This document shows, piece by piece, positions 26,001 to 36,400 of a DNA stretch of 64,000 bases. The notes under the pieces were generated by a model, which was not told the DNA's origin, did no database searches, and saw only the letters and a list, made by a program, of their open reading frames with translations. This stretch comes from Diprion similis. Its lineage: Eukaryota > Arthropoda > Insecta > Hymenoptera > Diprionidae. Both the position numbers and the translations under genes were made by a program. The stretch covers positions 3,348,001 to 3,412,000 of the forward strand of contig NC_060115.1 in the NCBI RefSeq assembly GCF_021155765.1. The letters run 5' to 3'. Each line of letters opens with the position of its first letter. Position 1 is the stretch's first letter.

Positions 26001-26053
26001 TGTCTAAAGAGAGCATAATATAGATAGATGAATAAATGTGTGCGTATATAGAT

Positions 26054-26086
<33 letters not shown>

Positions 26087-26515
26087 CATACATATATACA
26101 CACACACATATTCATACATACATTTTTCATTTTCTTTTATTCAATGTAAATAATTTATATTTGAAAGTTGAAATTATTGTAGGTGATCTAATTCCATAAG
26201 AAAAAATAAAGATACGGTCCAGACATGTATTCGATAAGCGTGTATAAAACATGGTATCCGTAAAATTCTACTCGTAATATGTCATTTCATTATGTAACTT
26301 GTTATCTAAATGACGGAGAATTTGTAAATATAGACTTATTTACTTATTAAGATGAGAAATTTGTTGGTACTTCCCTGATCTACACTTCTATTACACTGTT
26401 ACTTCTTTTGAGTGAGTTACAAGTCTTGTTTGTTGAAGCTGAATGAAAGTATGCGTGTTGAAATGAAACAATCAGGATTCAGGAAACAGTGTCAATTAGT
26501 TGAGAAAGAAAAATA
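23050..26515 (+). other. Ets98B 3' region and AT-rich intergenic DNA
   Basis: No coding sequence recognised. The first part is probably Ets98B 3' UTR, with AATAAA hexamers at 23,995-24,000 and 24,288-24,293. A Pumilio-type TGTATATA lies near 23,579. Poly-A at about 23,796-23,813, AT repeats at about 24,368-24,414 and mixed (CA)n/(TA)n at about 26,052-26,108 follow. Minus-strand frames in the dinucleotide repeats are artefacts. Confidence 0.5.
23995..24000 (+). terminator. Candidate polyadenylation signal of Ets98B
   Basis: Canonical AATAAA about 950 nt after the stop codon. A second AATAAA at 24,288-24,293 could be used instead. Confidence 0.35.
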
Positions 26516-26521
26516 TTTAAT
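26516..26521 (-). terminator. Candidate polyadenylation signal of mtSSB (ATTAAA)
   Basis: On the minus strand ATTAAA lies about 65 nt past the mtSSB stop codon. A canonical AATAAA is further away, at 26,136-26,141. Confidence 0.4.
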
Positions 26522-26585
26522 GAATCTTATGTTACAAAATGGTTATCATTACACCACTATATCCATTTTTGCGAAATTATTTTGA

Positions 26586-27655
26586 CTAGTTTTTTTGAAA
26601 AAATATGACATCGTCTGCAATAATAGATGTAGTAGATTTTACATTGCCGCTTTCATCTGTAACGTCGCCGTAACTTACTCTACCATTAACTAAGACTCTG
26701 GTGCCTTTTCTCAAGTAAGTGTAAACAGTATCCCTTAACGTAGGCTTGAATACAGCAATTCTGTGCCAATCAGTTCTCTGCATGAATTCACCTACATGAA
26801 AAAAATACAAATATTATTTTTATTCAAATGACTTATGCATCATTTGTAGAGTTTCATTTCATTAATAACATTTATTAATCAATGTATTTGAAATTGTAGC
26901 GTATACCAGATTCATATTTGTAGTTTGTATGAGTTGCCATCGAAAATGTTACAACAGGATGGTCGATTGAGCCTCGCTTTTGTGGATCAGTTCCCACCCG
27001 GCCCACCAGGGTGATTTGATTCAGTGCTGAAATAAAAGAGACAACAAATGATATGAAGTTGTGAGGCTCAAAAGTGAAAAGGTGACCACCCAATTATGAC
27101 GCTGAAGCTAGACACCAAAATCAAGCTGCTGATATACCAAAAATTGTGGTATATAATAATTTTCATGGAGAAATGTTTTGCGGAAACAAAGAACACCTAA
27201 ATATAAGTGCATTATTTTGAGTAGTCACCCCGACATTGAAGACACGATATATTTCAGTTTCCAAAACTTGCAAGCTACTCACATTTTTCTACTCTTGGGA
27301 TCTGCTCTGCTTCACTGGACATTAACCTGATATTTTTTGGAGGCAAGAACTGTCTAGAGACGCCACGGATAACCTGAAGTGAAAGATACAGCAATGCAAC
27401 ACTGAATATGGAAGTTAATTGTCATAATCAATTGTAGTGGATTAGTCGAAAGTATATACGGACAACTGTGTACAATACAAAGGATTGAATCATTCCAGAC
27501 CGGTTGGCCTGTGAAACATAACCTCTATCATTTCCGTAATCGCCTAATGTGTAGAAACGCGTGGCTGGCACATAACGATCAGTCGCATAACAAGTATCTT
27601 TATAATAAAAGTACGCTACGTACCCATAGAATAGACATACCTTAGAGCAAAACAT
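26586..27655 (-). CDS. mtSSB: Mitochondrial single-stranded DNA-binding protein
   Basis: Minus-strand exons in order are 27,641-27,655, 27,283-27,373, 26,907-27,026 and 26,586-26,791. They sum to 432 nt, giving 143 aa, close to the roughly 146 aa of fly mtSSB. The first exon encodes only MFCSK. The N-terminus is basic and Ser-rich (VIRGVSRQFLPPKNIRLM), as in a mitochondrial targeting peptide. The SSB OB-fold begins at about residue 37 with LNQITLVGRVGTDPQ and continues through VVTFSMATHTNY, TDWHRIAVFKP and KGTRVLVNGRVSYGDV. The tail ends DDVIFFQKN. The family binds single-stranded mtDNA at the replication fork and stimulates the mitochondrial polymerase and helicase. All junctions are GT-AG and preserve frame. 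Convergent with Ets98B; transcribed away from the lipase. Confidence 0.95.
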
Positions 27656-29316
27656 CTTAGCGAGCGCAGGATTAAAACAATAAACCACCGCAGTACACAG
27701 CAACTACGCTACTTTAACCTTTCTATTCAACAATCATGAACAATTCAACTTCGGGATTCACGAGCCGGTAGGTAAGATTATTGAAATGGCGGTATCTTAC
27801 TTTGTGGTATGCAGGGTAGAGGTAAGGTAACTGGCCAGCAAAAAGTGACACATAGTGGTTCAACAAAATGCCAGAATAGCGCTCATAAGCAATAAGGGTA
27901 ACAGTATGATTGGCGCTTAGTAATCAGGGTTCAATCTGATTGGCGCTTTGTGAAACTTTTGCTGCAGCAACGCCATTTTATGTAAACTCTATTTTACGGA
28001 CACTTTCTATGCATGGAGGATAGTCCTCCTTACCTCTACCCTCCATACTCCGTGGTTACGAAATACGATGCAGCATAGGTGAGTTGCATCATTTCAAATT
28101 ACTTTTTACGTATTTGTAGCTAACGTTGTTTACCTCTGAGTTTCAACTTTTTCAATTGATCAATTACAAATCGTGCTGAATTGTGACTAAGTAGTACAAT
28201 TTATCCGAGTGTATTGTGTGTAGTACTACCACAAAAATGGAATAGTGAGCTGTCGATTTTAGCAACTGCCGGTTACTATGCATTCTGTAATGCTGACGTA
28301 ATGAACTGATATGCTGGCTGAAATATCTTCTTTTTTACCCACTGGTAAAAGATCGAGATCATGGCGTCTTTCTTAGCGTTTCACTACGTTTTGGTTAAAT
28401 TATGATTCCATAACGACTCAAGTTCTACAAATTTCTCACCGTAGCGGAGAGTCGCCCTCTTTCAGGAGTTTGTCTATAGCCGGAATAACGATAAATTAAT
28501 TTTTCAGGCCTGCATGAAAAAATCATCTCCCCTGAATGTTACGCTACTGGCATTATGTATAGTTGCGTAGCTATTAGGTATTGCCATTCTCATCAGTCCG
28601 ACTATGCGTGAATTGGGTGCAGCCAAATTCTTTATAAACACAGTTCGATAGAATTCAATTCCCAGTTCTACAATTTCTGTAGAAAATGTGAAAAATGTAG
28701 AGTGTCCGTTTAATTTTAGACTTGTCCGTAATGGCACTTCAGTCGTTAAATCAGATTTATTAGTAAACGATAAGTATGGATGAGTACGACAATATATACA
28801 TGCACACATACATACATTACGCGATACAAGATCTATCCCCATTTTCAAATCGTGCCTTGGCCAAAGTCCATCAAGGAATCTAAGTCGGTGTCGACCGCGC
28901 TTCAAGGTCCGTGTTGAATATACTTTTTTAACTTCCTGTTACTGGTATCTGTGCAACGTGAATACGTATATGTATACGCATTAGTAAAATGCATAAGTTT
29001 ACTGGTGGTTTACTTAGTTTTGTGAGATAGGATACTAGAGCCAAAACTTAATACGTAGTTTTCTTTGGCAGAACCGTCTCTTTGCCTGGTGCGCGGCTGC
29101 ATATTGAGCTCGTTCATTAATTACTTTCAAGGATTGTGCCGTGAATAACGTTTTCTTCCGCCATATCCCCCAAGTCACAACTAAATCACACACTGCAGTC
29201 ATCTCTCTACATTATTTCATTATAACTATTCCGGTTGAGTGAGTAATTTTGTGCCAGCGCATGCCGACCTGCAGTTACTTACAGGAACGCCTATTTGCTG
29301 CCGCGAATTTTGATTT
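27656..29316. promoter_or_regulatory. Intergenic region between divergent mtSSB and lipase genes
   Basis: About 1.7 kb separates the two start regions. Near mtSSB lie two copies of TGATTGGCGCTT (about 27,909-27,920 and 27,939-27,950), each an inverted CCAAT box, nested within a 21-bp inverted repeat at 27,807-27,827 and 28,028-28,048. No TATA box is evident for mtSSB. A donor-like GCATAG|GTGAGT at 28,079 might end a noncoding plus-strand exon. The 133-codon minus frame at 28,504-28,905 matches no family I know. Confidence 0.4.
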
Positions 29317-29324
29317 TATATAAA
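29317..29324 (+). promoter_or_regulatory. TATA box of the lipase gene
   Basis: TATATAAA lies 77 bp upstream of the lipase start codon. Transcription starting about 30 bp downstream would give a leader of roughly 45-50 nt. A tightly placed TATA box suits a regulated, tissue-specific digestive or lysosomal enzyme. Confidence 0.5.
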
Positions 29325-29393
29325 CAACCGACTGTTTAGTGTAAATTTCGTACCGAACAGATAACAACGAGAAACACAAATAGAATTCCGGAA

Positions 29394-32300
29394 ATGCTTC
29401 GATTAGTTCTTGTGTGGCTATCGCTTGGCGGTACTCTGCGGGGCGTTCAGAGCCGCATATCTGAAATCTCATCCAATTTCGGTTCTCATACTTTTACTGA
29501 TGATCACGACGATGACCATGGAGCAATCGCAGAAGGCGCATCCATATCCACCGATGTTCCGGACGTCCACTTACCTACTGTAAGTTTATAGTATAAACTT
29601 GAAGTTTCTATTATCCTTAGAATTAGGTATATCAACGTATAGAATGTAATATTGCACACCCCTGCCTCAATGGTAAAAGGGCGGAGGTAGCCGGTCTAAG
29701 TATACGCATGTAACCAGTGTAAGGATTCAATGAATTGAATAGGCCGCTTACGCCACACATGTGAATGGTGTAGATATAGTCTGCAAATAAGTATATACCT
29801 ATAGATCTTGTGAAAAAAATGTTATCTACATCGTTTTAGCTTGACATGGTCAGGAAGGCCGGTTACTACGCCGAGGCTCACGTCGTCGAGACCGAGGATG
29901 GATATTTTTTGACGTTGCATCGGATCCCTGGACGAGTCGGTAGTCCTGACATCCGTGGGAAGCCTTCGGTTATACTGCAGCACGGACTCTTGTCAAGTTC
30001 CGCCGATTGGGTAATACCAGGGAGAGAGAAGGCATTGGGCAAGTAAACGGAAGTTTATATGTAGCTTTGTTTAATGTGTATGGTAAATATGATGTATGTA
30101 ACAAGGTGGTTCTTACCGACCGTTTCGAACCCAACCTTTTGCGCTTGCATATTTATAATTGGGTTTCATATTAAAAATTAGGGATATCCTAGCCCATACA
30201 GTCAGGTCAAAAAAGTTAGATTTCTTTCGAACCATCACTATAAAGCAAGAAGTTGCCAAGTGGAACTGTAGCTAATCGAGTTAATTTCAATTTAAACAGT
30301 CTTTCACGTTTCTCACCCTATTATACGGAGCACACATTCTTAATAATATATAAAAAATCCAAAAACAACCATATCCGTTTACCTAAATTCTTACCGCTGC
30401 AGCGCTGTAATAAGTTTATTTTTCTGTCACGATATTGATACAAAAAATTGCTAGTGCTGTAGTTAATCTTTTCTTCTCGTGTCGCATCAGTCGAAACTCT
30501 GCTGGGCACAACTGTGTTTACACCACACCCAATGAATTTATTCACAGTGAGATTGATTACGTAGCGAAGATGTGGTTAATTGAAAAGTATAACCGAGAAG
30601 AAATGTATTACATATGTAGGTCACAGAAATATCCGGGATATTTGCGGTCATTCTTACTGATTGATTTATCGTCAAGGCTCCGATGAATTCGCCGTTTTGA
30701 GTTGGACATGGAGATTTGAGTGGAATTAAATAAATTCAAAGCGATGGCGAATTTCGTGGTGCAGTGCAGTTGGTCAATTTTTCAGGTACCCAGCTGCCCA
30801 CAATGATATTTTTCATTACCAAAGTGGTCGACCAATCTATTTATTAGTATTGTCTACAGGGTTTTGAACCATTTTGTAATACGAGCACGCGTAATAAATA
30901 ACTGAATTAATGTAAGTATATTTTAACTGAATCATTGCAGCTTACATACTGGTAGATAGAGGGTATGACGTGTGGCTCGGGAACGCACGCGGAAATACTT
31001 ACTCGAGAGCCCACGCATCGCTATCTATATCAGATTCAAAGTTTTGGAACTTCACTTGGCATGAAATGGGAATTTACGACCTTCCAGCGATCATTGAGTA
31101 CATTACCGAGTACAAGAAAGAAAAAAACATCCTTTACGTTGGCCACTCGATGGGTACAACAATGTTCTACGTTATGGCATCGGAACGACCAGACGTGGCG
31201 CGAAAAGTCAAAGCGATGTTCAGCCTCGCTCCGGTTGCCTTTTTAAATCATGTCAAAAGTCCGATTCGCATTGTCGCACCTTATGTTCACGATATCGAGG
31301 TGAGAAAAAAAGGTGCAAGAACTTATAGATGCAAGCGAATTTCTCTTTCCAAATTTTTTTACTGCTGATACTTCTCGGACTTCTTACTTCTAACTTTACG
31401 TTGCAGATGATCATCCATTTTTTTGGTGAGGATGAGTTTTTACCTCAGTCAGGTATTCTTCGATTTTTGGCCCGATACGGTTGCGACATCAACGTATCTG
31501 AGGAGACGATCTGTGCTAATGCTTTGTTCGTCCTCTGCGGATTCGACCAGGAGCAGTTCAACAATGCAAGTACAATAGAATAAAATACTGATATAGTATA
31601 CAAGGCCTCAAACTTCAATTAGTAATGTAATGCTATTTCGTTTACCAACGTCGACAGAAATCTTATAAGTTTGAAAAATCTGGCCCACGACCGCCAGCGA
31701 GCAAGCGCTTTCATCGTCAGATAAAAACAGAATCATTCGAATCGATGCATTGAGGAGTTATGCGCGAATGGACGCAAATAATAATTAGAAAAAAAAACAT
31801 ACGCAACGAATCGATAAACCTCCTTCTTTCGTGAAATCGGGCTACAAATAAAACTTGACGAAGAAACGCATGCAAAGAGTGTTTCACTTTAAAAGTGCAC
31901 ATGCCTGCTGCATAAAAGATGGATTTTATCAAACGTCATTATATTTGAACTTCTTGTTAACAGACTCTGCTGCCGATTATATTAGGTCATTCTCCGGCCG
32001 GTACCTCAACAAAGACATTAATACATTATGCTCAGGGAATAAATTCAGGTAAGAAAGCTCATTCATAATGGCTGCAAATCGAATTAATAACATACGTTAT
32101 GGATGCATGTATATGTAATTGGAATCTGGCATCGATATACATATATACAGTTCTTCCTTATTTATTCTTCTGATATTGACTATTTTAGGTGAATTTCGGC
32201 AATACGATTACGGAAAGGAAAAAAATTTAGAAATTTATCACAGTGTCACGCCGCCTGCGTATAACCTCACAGGTATCAACGTACCTGTATCCTTACATTA

Positions 32301-32590
32301 TGCTGACAACGATTGGCTTGCTAGCATCACGGTGAGTACAACCAAACTGTGTTACGAACGACACAGACGCTCAATTTTATACAACTGTATTCATTATTTG
32401 GCTGTAGGATGTCAAGAGGCTGTATCAAGATTTACCGAAAACAATAGGCATGTTCAGGGTAAACTTCCCAAAATTCAATCACTTGGACTTTCTGTGGGGA
32501 ATTGATGCTCCAAAATTAGTCTACGAAAAAGTGATATACATGATGGGGAAATACAAGAACACAGCGAATAAGAAGTGGATTGCTGGATAA
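29394..32590 (+). CDS. Acid lipase, gastric/lysosomal lipase family (Lip3/magro-like)
   Basis: Seven exons: 29,394-29,579, 29,840-30,038, 30,941-31,299, 31,407-31,565, 31,964-32,048, 32,189-32,331 and 32,408-32,590, totalling 1,314 nt (437 aa). The start ATG follows an in-frame TAG at 29,337. Residues 1-20 form a signal peptide, followed by an acidic stretch (DDHDDDH). Alpha/beta-hydrolase landmarks are QHGLLSSSADWV, YDVWLGNARGN, the nucleophile motif GHSMG (Ser198), ADNDWLAS with likely catalytic Asp371, and NHLDFLWG with His402. All three triad residues are present, so it should be active. Family members hydrolyse triacylglycerols or sterol esters in the gut lumen or lysosome. Introns after exons 2 and 4 use GC donors (GCAAGT), the only choice that preserves the lipase frame. 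The exact paralogue cannot be told. Confidence 0.93.
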
Positions 32591-32653
32591 CGTTCGTCAA
32601 CATCATCAGCATTGTTTTCAGCTGCAATTTCAGCTGCCTGCATGTCTGCGTAT

Positions 32654-32659
32654 ATTAAA
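32654..32659 (+). terminator. Candidate polyadenylation signal of the lipase (ATTAAA)
   Basis: ATTAAA lies about 65 nt after the stop codon. It is a common variant hexamer; no canonical AATAAA is nearer. Confidence 0.3.
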
Positions 32660-33415
32660 TTAATTTTATCAAGCTAAACTTTTACGATCAAATGTATTTC
32701 AGAGTATGCTATTAGGTTGATAGATCGCATTTTCTACATCTGCTACCATTATTTTTAGTTTGGAGTGAAATCGACAGGCTTTTTCGTACACTGATACAGC
32801 CACTTCTATATCATTCTTCTCGATATGAACCCACGCTGTATCTCAACAAATATACAATTAGTCTCTCACTTATCAACCATACAGAAAATTTGTGATTTCA
32901 GTAACGTAAAACCATAAATTATAACGTAAACCTGAAAAAGTAGATTGTGTCAAATCAGGCCAATTTCACGACGCAACTGAGTCAAGAATTTCATCCCCCT
33001 GAATGACAGGATGAATCTAGCTGGGTATACTCTATGCCTATGTGCACGAGTCCGCGGATTGGAATTGCTTAAAACGGAGTGCGCAGGAGCAGACTGCACA
33101 ACAACCGAGCCGAAGGAGAGTGGTGAATGAGGGTGGTTCGACGAATCCACCCTATGGGAAGATGCATAACGCGGTCCAACTGAGCCCTGCAGGGGAGGGG
33201 GGACTCCGCTAGCATGTATTGTACACACATATACATGCATACGAATAGAAACATGGATTTTGACGCCCTTGCGAAATATCATCCGGGAGAATTAAACGGT
33301 ATCGTCCGTCGTACAGGCATAAGTAAGCGTGAGCCCACGTAAATGCATGCGTACGCACGTAAAGGTATACATACCTAGAAATCAGTATAGGAATACAGGT
33401 TCGACTGCTGGATGG

Positions 33416-33416
<1 letters not shown>

Positions 33417-33445
<29 letters not shown>
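33417..33445 (+). repeat. 29-base G homopolymer
   Basis: An uninterrupted run of 29 G between GATGGT and CAGAGC. Length in the assembly may be inexact because such runs are hard to sequence. It produces poly-Gly and poly-Pro frames that are not genes. Confidence 0.95.
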
Positions 33446-33448
<3 letters not shown>

Positions 33449-36400
33449 AGCTCGAGCCTCGACGCGACGGTGAACGACCACCACACCGAGCTCTACGCAG
33501 TCTCGGCAGTATTCGCCCGTCCGCAGGCGGCAGGTTGATTAAGAGCCAAGGTTAGAACCGCAGGAGTTTCGATGGCTTGTTTTTAATGTGTGATTGTCAT
33601 ATCATTGGTGGTAGCCGTATCGGAATATAGTGCCTTGTGTGTTGCACGGCTTGCATTGGATAATAGAAGGAGGAGAGCATCTCATCTGTAAATTGTTTCG
33701 GGTCACGCATCAACGGGTGAGTCAATATTCTTTCCTCCGTGTCGACTTTTCGATCTTGAGCAGTTGGCTGAACTCCAGCTGATTGGGATTGAAAAGTATG
33801 TACCCGGACTTCATGCTGTGGTCCTAGATTTTTCGTATATGTATAATATTCACCTTTGATATAACGTGTAGGTATCGTATATGGTAGATGGTTGTAAATA
33901 CTCTTCTTCGCGAATACATGTATCGCGTACAGTATAGGATTTCAATTGATATATTTTTAACACAGCTCTCTTGCTTCTCGAAAAATAGATTTCTCTAAAT
34001 GTTCAATCGAACTTATTGTTCTAGGTATAATGATGTTGAGTCAGACTTTTGAGTTCGCAGGAATAAAAGTGGCATCGTCTGCTCGAAAAGACTATATGCG
34101 AAGAAAGAGACGGAATGATCGACAATGATATATATATATATTTGTGAATTCAATGACGTTTAGACTAGTTCAATCAAGATTGAGTCCAGAAGTGGACCGC
34201 GCGCCTCACTTGCAGGATCCGCGACAGTTTGGGTCATCGAGCAACTGACCCAAGCAAACCGTTCGTCGCGTTAGCTTGAATCCGTCGAAGGTTGCCGTTC
34301 GATCACCGTTACGTTAATTTTACGCTAACATGGATCAAGTCTTTCCCTCTTAATGTAACCACTGGGTGGTTGCTGCAAATGAATAACGAAAGATCAGTTT
34401 ACACTATTTACTTTAGTTGCTACGGCGTAAACCAAGCATCTCACTATGGACTCTCTTGAAGACTCGTACCTTTGATAAGTAATTATGGTTTCGCGATCGT
34501 GGCATTGATTTCGTGATATACATTATTTCTATAATGTTCTCTAGCACCGAGACTCAACTTACGGTGAAAGTTGGCACACGCTGGTAACTATTTCCGAGTG
34601 GTATGCGTATGTAGGTACGTACACACGTGTACTCCATGACGTAGCGAACTACAGTTGTTAGAATCGTCGGCGGAAATAATTTCTCCTATTCTGGGAGTTG
34701 GAATAGGTTATAGGTGAATAATTGTCGTAGTTTTAGGGTAGGGGACATACGATTTGATCAAAAAAGATAGAGAGAGTGTCGTAGGTATGATGTGGATGTT
34801 TAGAGAGAGTTTGGAGAGAATGTAATGGGCGCGTGCAAGTCAGAACTTGGGTGTGGTTTAATAATAATAATTTAATAAACACAGGGGCGAGTCTATGGAT
34901 TTAGAGTAAATTAAAAGATTAGCCAAGTCCATATACCTACAGTTACTCAAATGCACGCGTGTAAGCTGTCTATCTCTTATTAAGCAAAAAGTTTGGGCTG
35001 ATGTTTTCACCACCGCCATTTCCGACTCCCCTTTGCTCAACTAAATCAAGTTGAAATTTTCTCAGTGCTGTGGTGTATGCATAGTACGCATTGTTTACCA
35101 CGGATCGCGTGGGAGTGGGAACTGAAAAGATGACCGTGTTGCAACGGAAGGTGCTCCAACAATCGTGTACAACACGCAGCGTATCAAACATGAAATAATC
35201 ACCCATTTTTCCGCAAACCACTTTTTCCTGGGTATTGTTTGCATATTTCTCTTATTATACGCCTGTAACATACAATCTGAATTTATTTAGCATTTATACA
35301 GTAGCGCGCCTTTTCTTCGTATAGCGATTTCGCGATCAATACTCGGGAGTAATTGACGTCATTTAAGGTGTGGATGAATGAAAGCGTCAATCTCTCCTTT
35401 CGCGAGTAGTTGGACTTGTGGCCAACAACCGAGAGGCCCGTTGCCGGTAACAGCAGCGTAACTTCCGAAGAACCCGAAGAACCGGTGTGTTCCACCCGAT
35501 CTTCCCTGACTGATAATCACATTCTCACAGCTTCTAGCTGAATGCGTACAGTATAAGTACACTAGGAAACGTATAAAGTCACGTGTGCTTGTACGATGCG
35601 CACCTGTGATTACGGGAAGTAGTACGATTTCACGCATGTCCTGAAACCGAGATTTTCCTTACCATGCAGTTTAACATCATACGAACAATTGCATTACAGC
35701 CATTCCTGTACTTCCTTCCCTTGTACTCTCTTATTATAAATAAATATTTGCTACCGAAAAAAAAACCATATCTCGTCGACTCAAGGAAAATTTGGCTCCC
35801 TAAAGTAAAATCTTTTTTTCGCCAGCTGCAAGGAAGCCATTGTTGTTCCAACAATCCTTTCCCCAAGTGTACACGGTTTGGAAAGTATGATACGGTTCAT
35901 ACAAGTTCTAGTTTACCAGCGCCTCCAGGGCCATGAGCCAGGTAGGCAATAATTGATGCTGGATAAGATCGTGACGGTTCGTGCCTCCTGCGGTATGCCT
36001 TCAACCTTTACATCCGCGACGCAACGCATTCCACGGTAATGGAGCTTCTCGCTCTCAGCCGTCTCACGTTGTCCATACCTGATGCTGACTTTTTTTAATC
36101 TTATTTTAAAGAACGTGGGATATACATGCACGCACGTATCGTGTGATTGCAGCTTCTTTGTTATTCGTTTCTATCACACACGACGATCTTTTTGCGCAAT
36201 GGCCACGGTGTATTATACAACATCGGTGTAATACTGACTAGAAGTGTATAATCGGTATCGTACTATGGTAGTGCTCGGTAGTGTGCATGGAACATGAAAA
36301 AAACCTACAAACGCGACCTTTGCGGATTCGCGTATAAAACCAACATTTAATTGCAAGCGATAATTTTGTAGACCTGGGTGAAGAATTTGTGAAACCCGAG

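Noticed and set aside
28504..28905. 133-codon minus-strand frame next to the lipase promoter.
   Set aside because: No recognised domain and Cys/Tyr-rich low-complexity parts. It may be chance, although I cannot exclude a lineage-specific gene.
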